Source: Saprospiraceae bacterium
GTDB lineage: Bacteria > Bacteroidota > Bacteroidia > Chitinophagales > Saprospiraceae
Direction: 5' to 3'
DNA: 6,798 bases
Assembly (NCBI GenBank): GCA_013002625.1
Contig: JABDJE010000346.1
Location: 1-6,798, forward strand
The notes under the pieces were generated by a model that searched no databases, was not told the DNA's origin, and was given only the letters and a program-made list of their open reading frames with translations. Both the position numbers and the translations under genes were made by a program. Below, piece by piece: positions 1 through 5,773 of the stretch; the first letter of the stretch is position 1, and every line of letters starts with the position of its first letter.

Positions 1-153
1 ACTTACTTTACCATTTGAAGCATCAAAGTAAGTGCCTGTCATATCTATTGTAGCGCGATCTACTTGCCACCCTGGAATGGAATCACCTTTACGCAAAGTT
101 CGAAATGACCCAATTTCACGCACATCTTCAAAATCACCATTGATTATAAGGTT
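1..153 (-). other. Start of a DUF642-like (galactose-binding-fold) domain, cut by the window edge
   Basis: Residues 1356-1406 begin with NLIINGDFED, continue through SIPGWQVDRATIDMTGTYFD and end in ASNGKVS at the edge. This is the typical opening of DUF642 or choice-of-anchor domains: an N-x-x-x-N-G-x-F-E strand, then I-P-G-W, then an I-D strand and a short D/A-x-x-G-x-x-S turn. Such domains are jelly-roll folds found in secreted proteins of plants and bacteria and are thought to bind polysaccharide or anchor at surfaces. Only the first third is visible, so the call is provisional. Confidence 0.6.
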
Positions 154-3100
154 CTCTCCTTTCACTATAGGAACTGAAGTTTCATTCTGAAAACTGGTAT
201 CAATCTCCGACCACCACCCTACTTCAGGCACCTTATATTCTTCGATATTATCGTACGCAATGATTTTCACACCTTGCTGACTAGAGATTGTTTTTTCTAT
301 TAGTTGCTCTTGTGTCTTTTTGGTAACACCAATTGCCACTTGCCCTTCTAAAGCCTGAACACTTATTGTTGTACTTTGCTCTACTGTGAAATCTGTATTG
401 ACATCTCTTACTTTTGCTTTTGGATTAAACTCATACCATTTCTCTCCTTGTTCTCCCAGTACTACTTCAAAACCACCACCATTGTTTTTTCGGGATCTAA
501 AACGTGCCTTTCCTGTTTCTATATATACTTTAACAAATTCTGGTGATGCGTATTCGTAGTGAACTATGGAATTTGCATCAAGACTTAACGAGCCCCAGTG
601 ATGACCATCAAGAAAGAAGCCTAGACTTACGCCACCTTCATTGGTTTTAAGTTTACACCAATGGTCTCGCAGTTTCACGGTGTTGTTTCTATTGATCGGT
701 GTAGTCAATGGTTTCCATTCTTCACTTGCGAAATACTTCATATAAGCTTCTCCTTCAGCCTTCACTATTTTGGCATATGAATTCTTGAGTGGTGTTCTCT
801 GGATATCCTTTTGTAACAGAATATCAATTTCATCGAATACATTAGTCGATTCTGTAATTGCTGCATCTCCCATAAAGAAAGGTTCTACGGCAGGTGAGTG
901 AATGTATCCATGCATTGCAAACCAGTCTTTGGGAAATGGAATATTTAGGATTCCATTTAAAATTGCAGATGATGTTTTGACTACGCCATCATCATCAGCA
1001 AAATTCTCTTGAGAGGTTTGCCATGGGTAAAATATTCCATCAGGCGGATAAAAGTCAGACCGCTTACGTATTCCATGGAGTAAAGCATATTGGACATTGG
1101 GGTCAAGATGTCGTCCTTCACTTTCTCCATCATTTAAAGATTTAAAAAAGTCACTGTCTGATCTTAACTGGCCACTCGCAACCTGATGATAGTCACTCGA
1201 AAGAGCGCCTATGATTCCAAATAATTCATCAAATGGGGAAGCACCATGATTGGGTGTCCCTACCATGATCAACTTTCGAATGTCAATCAGTTTGACTTCC
1301 TTTTTATTGCGCGCGGCTGCCAATTGCGCACGAGATAGTTTTACATCATATGGAATATAGATGCCTGCCTTCTCCCCATATTTAGACATATTACTAATGT
1401 AATGTCGACTCATTAAACCGCCCATACTGTGTGCTACTATGTCCACTCTTGTTTGAATGAAGTTGTTTTCTAAGTAGCACTCTCTGAGTTTCTGAATGTA
1501 AAATCCAATTTTCTCTGATTGTCTTTGGATGGTAGATTCGTCAGCAGGACCTCGGTAGAACTCTCTGACTACAGGTTCATATTTCTTATTGCGTAAATAA
1601 TTGGCAAATGTCGCCCATGTCGTTTCGTCACCAGTAAAACCATGTATCAGGAGAATTGGTGGACGTGTAACATTTAATTTAAATGTATACACTCCTGGAT
1701 TGCCTTCTTCATCTTCGTAGGTAATTTCTATGGGCACTTCAGCAACCCAAATTTGTTTTGATAGCCCATATTGATTAGCATCGGCAACCTCTAATTTGCG
1801 GTGCTTGGCAAGCTGGTCTTGGGTTAAATATGCTGGTGGGACAAATTCCATTTCACCCTCTCCCTTCCCATTAAGGACTAAAGGAATTTTCAAACTGGAT
1901 TGTTCCACAAAATCACCAAGCTCTGGTGTCTTAACGGATACAGTTTGTGGTCTAATGCCTGTGGCTTTTACTTTGAGTTTTAAGGTAGTAAAACCATCTG
2001 CTACAACACCAAACGGCATGTTCTGATACACGCCCAATTCTTCATTACTGACTTCTATTCCTATAGGCTGCAATTTCACATCCATAACCTCGCTGTGTGC
2101 ATCTGTTCCACCTGCGACAGCTGTAAGTTTGTATGCGCCGTCTTTATCAGATTGTGTTTCTGCGTTCTTACCTTTTATGCGAATAGTAGCTCCTGAAATC
2201 TGTGTCCCAACTTTAGATTGCACTACGCCTCTAAGCTGGATATTGCCCGCCTCTAAGTCTCTTTTTTGCAATGCATAGGTTGCAGTTAAAAATCCTTTCG
2301 CTGAAAATTCAACTACGATCTCTTTTCCTTTGGTTGGATCTGTTACCACTTCTTTTTGACAGTATAGGGCTTCGTAGTCAGTCGTGATTTTTTCATCTAT
2401 GTAGGTATACGCATAGTTGTCCAGACAAACCGTAACGACCTTCTCCTGATAGCAGTTGTATTTGTCTTTTGCTCGGGATGGTGACTTACAATGCTTTCTT
2501 GCTTCCTTCATTGATGGATAAGTTCCTGTGACTTCTTTATATGGGAATCGCAATTCTGGATAAGGACCTTCTTGAAGGTTTAAAGGACGCATTGAAAGGT
2601 TTTCAATCGGGCTGTCTTTGAATATGTCTAATTTATATCCGCTGGATCCATAACCTCCTCCTCCAGTTTCTTCATTGTTTGGAAACCCCATTTTGCGATC
2701 AACATTTGTCGGACGCCTGTTGGCTTCTTCATCAACAACTAAATTTCCATCTTCATCATAGTCATGATAGACACCTCCCTGATATGGGATGTCTTCGTAC
2801 CAATAAGTAAAATCAGGACTTCCATCAACTTGGATGTAGCATTCCTCTATTTCCATTTTAAAGATGTTGGACTCATGGTCGTGATCTTCTATTACCTCAG
2901 TAGTCCAAGGGTAATTCTCTTCCGGCGTATAGCTAATTTGAAATGTTTTGGTAGATGAAAGTGTACCACTCTTATTTATGCGTGTGTTTTTAGGTGGTTT
3001 ACTATTTAAACTGTCTCTAATAGTGAGCAGTTCATCATACCTTTTATTCGGTTGATTAGTTCTTTGAACTTCTTTCCATAATTCCGCAATTTCAGCCTCT

Positions 3101-4218
3101 ACCTTGCCTAATCTTTCTGCCCAAGCTTCCGATTCAGGCGCAGACTCACTCCATTTACCCGTACAAGTTATGGTCTCTTCGTGACTACCTTCAGTAAGTG
3201 GGATACCGCAAAAAGTTGGAATTATCCAATATCTTTCATCTACGATATGATTCTCAAATTGATAGCCATGTTTATTATAATCAGGTTCAAGCATAATAGA
3301 ACCTGTTGGTTCTAGTCGATAGAAATCATTTCCAACTTTAGTCATCATATTACCTTGGTAATCTAAACTGATGCCTCCAATAGCCATATTAGATAGTTCA
3401 GGAGGCAATTGAAATTTGATGACTCCTCCTTTACCTAAAATCTTATTGTATGATTTCAGTAGATAAATGGGAGTCGCATCCTTGTCTGAAAATTTCAATT
3501 TTTCAATCTTGTAATATGTGTTGCTTGTAAGTTGATGGACTACTCCGGATTTAAGATTTAATGGACGATTGGGAACTCTTAATTTTCTATAACTGAATTC
3601 AGATATATTTTTTGGCTTTATTGGCTTGAAAATCATAATCTGGGGTAAATTTCCAGCATTATAAATGCTCAAAAAATTATCCTGTAATTCATTAAGAGGT
3701 TGCGTGATGAATAATAATCCACTGCTATCAAAATTATAACTGGACAGTGTTTCCAGATTTTGATTCATTAATTCTGCCCGGGAGTTAGGTTCTCCCTCAA
3801 TGATCATGTTAAATGGAAGCGTAATAGTTGATGGACAATCCGTTACTAATGTGTCGCCTTCAGGCTTAAGCGTAAAACGGGCTATTTCTTCTCCCATAAA
3901 CCTTATGAAGTAATCTCCTTTTACCATACTCCAAATCTTGAAAGTGCCATTGTCATTTTGAGAAATTCGCCATCCGATAGCACCTATATCCTTGTAGTAG
4001 TCAAGGTCAAGGTATTCGCTATTACTGGAGGATAGACCAAGGGGTGTTCCATCCAGATATGTAATAGACACATCAAAGCCAATTGTCTTTGCTTTATGCA
4101 CTTGAGCATTGGATTTGGTCAATCCAATTATGAGAAGAAAACAAAGGGATAAAGCAAGTTTATAAAGGATCGGCAAATAAAGAATCTTTCTATTTTGATT
4201 ATTTAATTGATTAATCAT
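1..4218 (-). CDS. Very large exported multidomain alpha/beta-hydrolase (lipase/esterase-like), C-terminus outside window
   Basis: A single frame of 1406 codons starts at ATG 4218 and is open to the window edge, so the stop and C-terminus are missing. Residues 1-38 form a signal peptide: a 20-residue polar n-region, a hydrophobic stretch (LALSLCFLLIIGL) and a likely cut after SNA. Residues 39-360 are unrecognised. A charged, probably coiled-coil helix lies at about 363-405 and an EF-hand-like loop (DYDEDGNLVVDEE) at 486-498. Cysteines sit at 577, 589, 598 and 620, and a carboxypeptidase-regulatory-like domain at about 660-703. The hydrolase domain (about 852-1110) shows LLIHGFTG (H859), AHSMGG with nucleophile S931, TPNHG (988-992), DDDG with probable acid D1077, and H1103 or H1107 as catalytic histidine. 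A FecR-like region follows (about 1147-1337), then the start of a DUF642-like domain (1356 onward). Inference: it hydrolyses a lipid or other ester outside the cytoplasm; the substrate is unknown. A type IX secretion tail could lie beyond the edge. Confidence 0.88.
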   Translation of the reverse strand, partial: MINQLNNQNRKILYLPILYKLALSLCFLLIIGLTKSNAQVHKAKTIGFDVSITYLDGTPLGLSSSNSEYLDLDYYKDIGAIGWRISQNDNGTFKIWSMVKGDYFIRFMGEEIARFTLKPEGDTLVTDCPSTITLPFNMIIEGEPNSRAELMNQNLETLSSYNFDSSGLLFITQPLNELQDNFLSIYNAGNLPQIMIFKPIKPKNISEFSYRKLRVPNRPLNLKSGVVHQLTSNTYYKIEKLKFSDKDATPIYLLKSYNKILGKGGVIKFQLPPELSNMAIGGISLDYQGNMMTKVGNDFYRLEPTGSIMLEPDYNKHGYQFENHIVDERYWIIPTFCGIPLTEGSHEETITCTGKWSESAPESEAWAERLGKVEAEIAELWKEVQRTNQPNKRYDELLTIRDSLNSKPPKNTRINKSGTLSSTKTFQISYTPEENYPWTTEVIEDHDHESNIFKMEIEECYIQVDGSPDFTYWYEDIPYQGGVYHDYDEDGNLVVDEEANRRPTNVDRKMGFPNNEETGGGGYGSSGYKLDIFKDSPIENLSMRPLNLQEGPYPELRFPYKEVTGTYPSMKEARKHCKSPSRAKDKYNCYQEKVVTVCLDNYAYTYIDEKITTDYEALYCQKEVVTDPTKGKEIVVEFSAKGFLTATYALQKRDLEAGNIQLRGVVQSKVGTQISGATIRIKGKNAETQSDKDGAYKLTAVAGGTDAHSEVMDVKLQPIGIEVSNEELGVYQNMPFGVVADGFTTLKLKVKATGIRPQTVSVKTPELGDFVEQSSLKIPLVLNGKGEGEMEFVPPAYLTQDQLAKHRKLEVADANQYGLSKQIWVAEVPIEITYEDEEGNPGVYTFKLNVTRPPILLIHGFTGDETTWATFANYLRNKKYEPVVREFYRGPADESTIQRQSEKIGFYIQKLRECYLENNFIQTRVDIVAHSMGGLMSRHYISNMSKYGEKAGIYIPYDVKLSRAQLAAARNKKEVKLIDIRKLIMVGTPNHGASPFDELFGIIGALSSDYHQVASGQLRSDSDFFKSLNDGESEGRHLDPNVQYALLHGIRKRSDFYPPDGIFYPWQTSQENFADDDGVVKTSSAILNGILNIPFPKDWFAMHGYIHSPAVEPFFMGDAAITESTNVFDEIDILLQKDIQRTPLKNSYAKIVKAEGEAYMKYFASEEWKPLTTPINRNNTVKLRDHWCKLKTNEGGVSLGFFLDGHHWGSLSLDANSIVHYEYASPEFVKVYIETGKARFRSRKNNGGGFEVVLGEQGEKWYEFNPKAKVRDVNTDFTVEQSTTISVQALEGQVAIGVTKKTQEQLIEKTISSQQGVKIIAYDNIEEYKVPEVGWWSEIDTSFQNETSVPIVKGENLIINGDFEDVREIGSFRTLRKGDSIPGWQVDRATIDMTGTYFDASNGKVS
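208..780 (-). other. FecR-like domain within the exported hydrolase
   Basis: Residues about 1147-1337 read like the periplasmic beta-helical part of FecR proteins. There is an opening strand (SYAKIVKAEGEAYMKY) with a following EEWKPL. Then come a middle section with a glycine turn (LGFFLDGHHWGSLSLDANS), a strand pair VKVYIETGKARF, the late block TTISVQALEGQVAI, and a closing GVKIIAYDN with a WW pair at 1335-1336. In classical FecR this module transduces signals to an ECF sigma factor. Here there is no cytoplasmic anti-sigma segment and no internal membrane helix, so a signalling role is unlikely and a structural or ligand-binding role is more plausible. The assignment rests on pattern resemblance and not on an alignment. 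Confidence 0.5.
885..1665 (-). other. Alpha/beta-hydrolase (lipase-like) domain of the large exported protein
   Basis: This is the stretch that gives the protein its likely activity. In order, the translation shows a beta strand leading into LLIHGFTG (oxyanion-hole region), VDIVAHSMGG (nucleophile elbow, S931), LIMVGTPNHG (strand and turn after the elbow), FADDDGVV (catalytic acid, most likely D1077 just before the glycine) and FAMHGYIH (catalytic histidine, H1103 or H1107). The order and spacing are those of bacterial lipases and PGAP1/LCAT-like esterases. The elbow begins with Ala rather than Gly, as in the Bacillus subtilis lipase A group. About 80 residues separate the TPNHG turn from the acid, which leaves room for a lid or cap. 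All key residues are present, so the domain is expected to be active. The choice between lipase, phospholipase and general esterase cannot be made from sequence. Confidence 0.85.
2721..2763 (-). other. EF-hand-like calcium-binding loop in the exported hydrolase
   Basis: Residues 486-498 read DYDEDGNLVVDEE. This fits the D-x-D-x-D-G loop with Asp at positions 1, 3 and 5, Asn at 7 and Glu at 12, the pattern of EF-hand and dockerin-type calcium sites and of thrombospondin-3-like repeats. There is one copy only and no obvious paired loop nearby. Calcium could stabilise the linker between the unrecognised N-terminal half and the following cysteine-containing region; this role is inferred. Confidence 0.5.
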
Positions 4219-4257
4219 ATTAGTCTCTATAGGTTTAAAAGTAAATAATCGACTCTC

Positions 4258-4338
4258 ATGTCAGCATTAAGCAATAACTATCTTTCAAAGTTTAATGCCT
4301 CTGACCTGTATCGGGACTACCCCATCGAGTCTACTTAA
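4258..4338 (+). CDS. Tiny open frame (26 codons), possible gene remnant
   Basis: An ATG-to-TAA frame of 26 codons has a protein-like composition; its second half reads FNASDLYRDYPIEST. An in-frame stop lies four codons before the ATG, so it is not the tail of a longer intact frame. No ribosome-binding site is evident. It lies in the divergent promoter region, overlapping the presumed leader of the minus-strand hydrolase gene. I do not recognise the sequence. It could be a chance frame, a degraded gene end or a small peptide; chance or a remnant is more likely. Confidence 0.15.
   Translation: MSALSNNYLSKFNASDLYRDYPIEST
4286..4293 (-). promoter_or_regulatory. Possible -7 element for the exported hydrolase gene
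   Basis: On the minus strand the sequence AAACTTTG differs at one base from the Bacteroidota sigma-ABfr -7 consensus TAnnTTTG. It lies about 70 bases before the hydrolase ATG, giving a leader of roughly 60 bases. No TTTG is visible at the expected -33 distance, so support is weak. The start codon itself has no strong Shine-Dalgarno, only a purine-rich AGAGA just upstream, which is usual in this phylum. Confidence 0.2.
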
Positions 4339-4413
4339 ATTTATTACTAGAGAATGTCTTGTGCAATGATGGAAGTCATAATAGGTATTGATAATTGCCT
4401 AGTGGAGTTTTGC

Positions 4414-4476
4414 ATGAAACAGATATATTTATTTGTAGTGGTTTATTATAACCTATCATATTTAATACTTCATTAA
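4414..4476 (+). CDS. Tiny hydrophobic open frame (20 codons) with a ribosome-site-like GGAG
   Basis: ATG 4414 to TAA 4476 encodes 20 residues. The peptide starts MKQIYLFVVVYYNL and is strongly hydrophobic, long enough for one membrane span. A GGAG at 4404-4407 sits six bases before the ATG, a good Shine-Dalgarno spacing, although Bacteroidota seldom depend on that signal. It ends 55 bases before the aspA remnant. In such AT-rich DNA a short hydrophobic frame arises easily by chance, so this is only a candidate small membrane peptide or leader. Confidence 0.15.
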   Translation: MKQIYLFVVVYYNLSYLILH

Positions 4477-4531
4477 AGCTTTGGAAATCAAGCATTGAAA
4501 TAGCTTGAAGATGTTCTCAATCAGTTAGCTC

Positions 4532-5360
4532 ATGAAAACTAGAAAGGAATTTGACTTACTTGGCGAAATAGAACTTCCTAATGATCCATATTTCGGTATC
4601 CACATGCAACGTGCTATTGATAATTTTAAAATATCAAAAACCAGGATTAGCAACTACCCTACGTTTATTAAAGGTCTGGTCTTGACTAAGAAAGCATGCA
4701 CCTTCGCCAATCTTGAGATTGGAACTATTCCATCTGATAAAGCTGAAATGATTATCCAGGCTTGTAATGAAATTCTGCTGAAAGAAAATCTTAGAAGATA
4801 TACACAATATTTCCCTACAGATGTATTTCAAGGAGGCGCTGGTACTTCCGTCAACATGAATACAAACGAGGTTATTGCTAACGTAGCGCTTGAATTGAAT
4901 GGATATGATAAAGGGCGATATGATATAATTCATCCTAACGATCATGTCAATAAATCACAATCAACGAATGATGCTTATCCAACAGGATTTCGGGTTGCTC
5001 TTTATTATTTTTTGAATGACTTAATACTTCAAGCCGGTTATAACTCAATGCCTGTTTGAATCTATTGAATTATTATCCAATGCCTGTTTCGCTCTTGCTG
5101 AAAAATGTATACAAGGCATCAAGGCAAATCGAAGTCATACAGCTCAAATGGTACTCAACTCAGTGGGTATTATTACCTTCCTTAACCCATATATCGGTCA
5201 CGAAATGGGAGATGCCATAGGTAAAGAAGCTATAAGAACAGATAGAAACATCCGCGATATCGTATTGGAATAAGAATTGTTAACAGCTGAAGAATTGGAT
5301 AGGATTCTTGCTCCTGAAAACTTGATGCGCCCCAGATACACTGCAAAACTGTTCAAGTGA
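4532..5360 (+). pseudogene. aspA: Aspartate ammonia-lyase remnant: large internal deletion, frameshift at the join, extra stop
   Basis: Intact AspA is a homotetrameric cytoplasmic enzyme that interconverts L-aspartate with fumarate and ammonia. Codons 1-166 (4532-5029) match its N-terminal third: DLLGEIELPNDPYFGIH, GGAGTSVNMNTNE and NPNDHVNKSQSTNDAYPTG-type blocks (here HPNDHVNK). From about 5031 a different frame matches the C-terminal quarter, starting at PVITQCLFES and running through NSVGIITFLNPYIGHE to ENLMRPRYTAK before TGA at 5358-5360. Against the 478-residue E. coli enzyme as I recall it, about 200 residues between these blocks are missing. They include the GRTQLQDAVP region and the catalytic-serine loop GSSxMPxKVN. 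Reading on from the N-terminal frame gives a stop at 5057-5059 (175 codons). Within the C-terminal frame a TAA at 5271-5273 replaces the residue after IVLE. The product cannot be an active lyase. Confidence 0.93.
5046..5089 (+). repeat. 12-bp direct repeat CAATGCCTGTTT inside the aspA remnant
   Basis: CAATGCCTGTTT occurs at 5046-5057 and again at 5078-5089, 32 bases apart. In the C-terminal aspA frame both copies fall where the family residues are expected (TQCLF and NACF), in different codon phases, so they look like a chance similarity and not a duplication. They lie just to the right of the deletion join near 5031. Confidence 0.6.
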
Positions 5361-5580
5361 TCTGATAGTTTTCGGATTTCATCCAGGGACTGTCGCAGAA
5401 GCTACATAGAGGGCACAACTTTCTACTTTAATAATGTTCTATATTGTATTAGATAAATTTTGTTGGATGTGTAAGTCTAAATGACGCTATTCCAGAGTAA
5501 TAATTGAAGCAAAAAAACTTAATTGATATCTTTAATTTGTTCATAAATTATTCAAACTTTTTACTTTATTTGGGTAATCT

Positions 5581-5600
5581 CTTTCACGACGGTGAGAAAG
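5581..5600 (+). other. Small hairpin CTTTC...GAAAG
   Basis: CTTTC at 5581-5585 pairs with GAAAG at 5596-5600. After one A-A mismatch a C-G pair and a G-T wobble close a four-base loop. It lies just after a promoter-like TTTATTTG (5565-5572, one mismatch to TAnnTTTG). If that is a real start, the hairpin would sit at the 5' end of a roughly 195-base leader of the receptor mRNA. No U-run follows, so it is not an intrinsic terminator. Confidence 0.25.
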
Positions 5601-5639
5601 TTCATCGGATTCAATTCAAATGGGAAAGTCAATAAAATT

Positions 5640-5659
5640 GGGAAATAATTCAATTTCCC
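5640..5659 (+). repeat. Perfect 7-bp inverted repeat GGGAAAT-N6-ATTTCCC
   Basis: GGGAAAT (5640-5646) and ATTTCCC (5653-5659) are exact complements separated by AATTCA. The symmetry and the 20-bp span fit a binding site for a dimeric regulator upstream of the receptor promoter, or a weak RNA hairpin. No U-run follows, which argues against a terminator. No regulator gene is present in the window to pair with it. Confidence 0.35.
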
Positions 5660-5669
5660 TATAAATTTT

Positions 5670-5697
5670 GATGTAGTGATGTAGTTATGATGTAGTT
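5670..5697 (+). repeat. Three GATGTAGT direct repeats upstream of the receptor promoter
   Basis: GATGTAGT starts at 5670, 5678 and 5689. The second and third copies extend to GATGTAGTT. The starts are 8 and 11 bases apart, the latter close to one helical turn. The cluster ends 29 bases before the candidate -7 element, a usual place for activator binding. It may be a regulator-binding array or simple low-complexity slippage. Confidence 0.45.
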
Positions 5698-5726
5698 GTT
5701 TCTTAAAGGATCCGACATATATAATT

Positions 5727-5734
5727 TAGATTTG
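5727..5734 (+). promoter_or_regulatory. Bacteroidota-type -7 element of the SusC-type receptor gene
   Basis: TAGATTTG matches the phylum's primary sigma-factor -7 consensus TAnnTTTG at every fixed base. It lies 39 bases before the ATG, giving a leader of about 33 bases. The -33 TTTG partner is not at the expected 19-base spacing; the nearest TTG is at 5696-5698, too far upstream. The missing -33 box would fit a promoter that needs an activator, possibly one binding the nearby repeats. Confidence 0.4.
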
Positions 5735-5773
5735 GTGAAATCAATTGATCAAAAACTCTACAACTAAACTGAC

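Larger units (their letters stand above)
4219..4531. other. Divergent intergenic region between exported hydrolase and aspA remnant
   Basis: This 313-base gap is AT-rich, most strongly in its right half, and should hold the promoters of both divergent genes. It contains two very short open frames on the plus strand (4258-4338 and 4414-4476, listed separately) and one weak -7-like element for the minus-strand gene. I see no convincing hairpin terminator, tRNA or riboswitch fold. The part from 4258 to 4338 has a less AT-rich, codon-like composition and may be a remnant of a lost gene. Confidence 0.5.
5361..5773. other. Intergenic region upstream of the SusC-type receptor
   Basis: This 413-base stretch has no credible gene. 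From left to right it holds a short frame ending at 5409 that reads IVFGFHPGTVAEAT, with a faint resemblance to the C-terminal HPGTV motif of short-chain dehydrogenases. A featureless AT-rich part follows, then a small hairpin at 5581-5600, an inverted repeat at 5640-5659, three GATGTAGT repeats at 5670-5697 and a likely -7 promoter element at 5727-5734. There is no good terminator after the aspA remnant. Confidence 0.5.

Noticed and set aside
1796..2026. A 76-codon plus-strand open frame
   Set aside because: It lies fully antisense within the long hydrolase frame, has no recognisable domain or start signal, and its translation is of low plausibility.
2764..2958. A 64-codon plus-strand open frame
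   Set aside because: It is antisense to the same continuous minus-strand gene and shows no family resemblance; a shadow of the real coding frame.
4135..4218. Lipoprotein signal in the exported hydrolase (Cys26 in the hydrophobic stretch)
   Set aside because: The sequence around the cysteine (LSLCFLL) is not a lipobox, since the residue before Cys is Leu and hydrophobic sequence continues after it; a normal signal peptide ending SNA is a better fit.
4634..4945. A 103-codon minus-strand open frame
   Set aside because: It is opposite the well-recognised N-terminal part of the aspA remnant, so it is a complementary-strand artefact.
4532..5059. Reading the 175-codon aspA piece as a functional short protein
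   Set aside because: It lacks the catalytic-serine loop and the central helices that form the tetramer core, and its last residues come from an out-of-frame read of the C-terminal coding part.
5046..5089. 12-bp direct repeat as the cause of the aspA deletion or as a target-site duplication
   Set aside because: Both copies lie to the right of the deletion join and both encode residues expected in the family, so they were present in the intact gene.
5581..5659. Intrinsic terminator for the aspA remnant
   Set aside because: Neither the hairpin at 5581-5600 nor the dyad at 5640-5659 is followed by a U-run, and both are more than 200 bases past the gene end.
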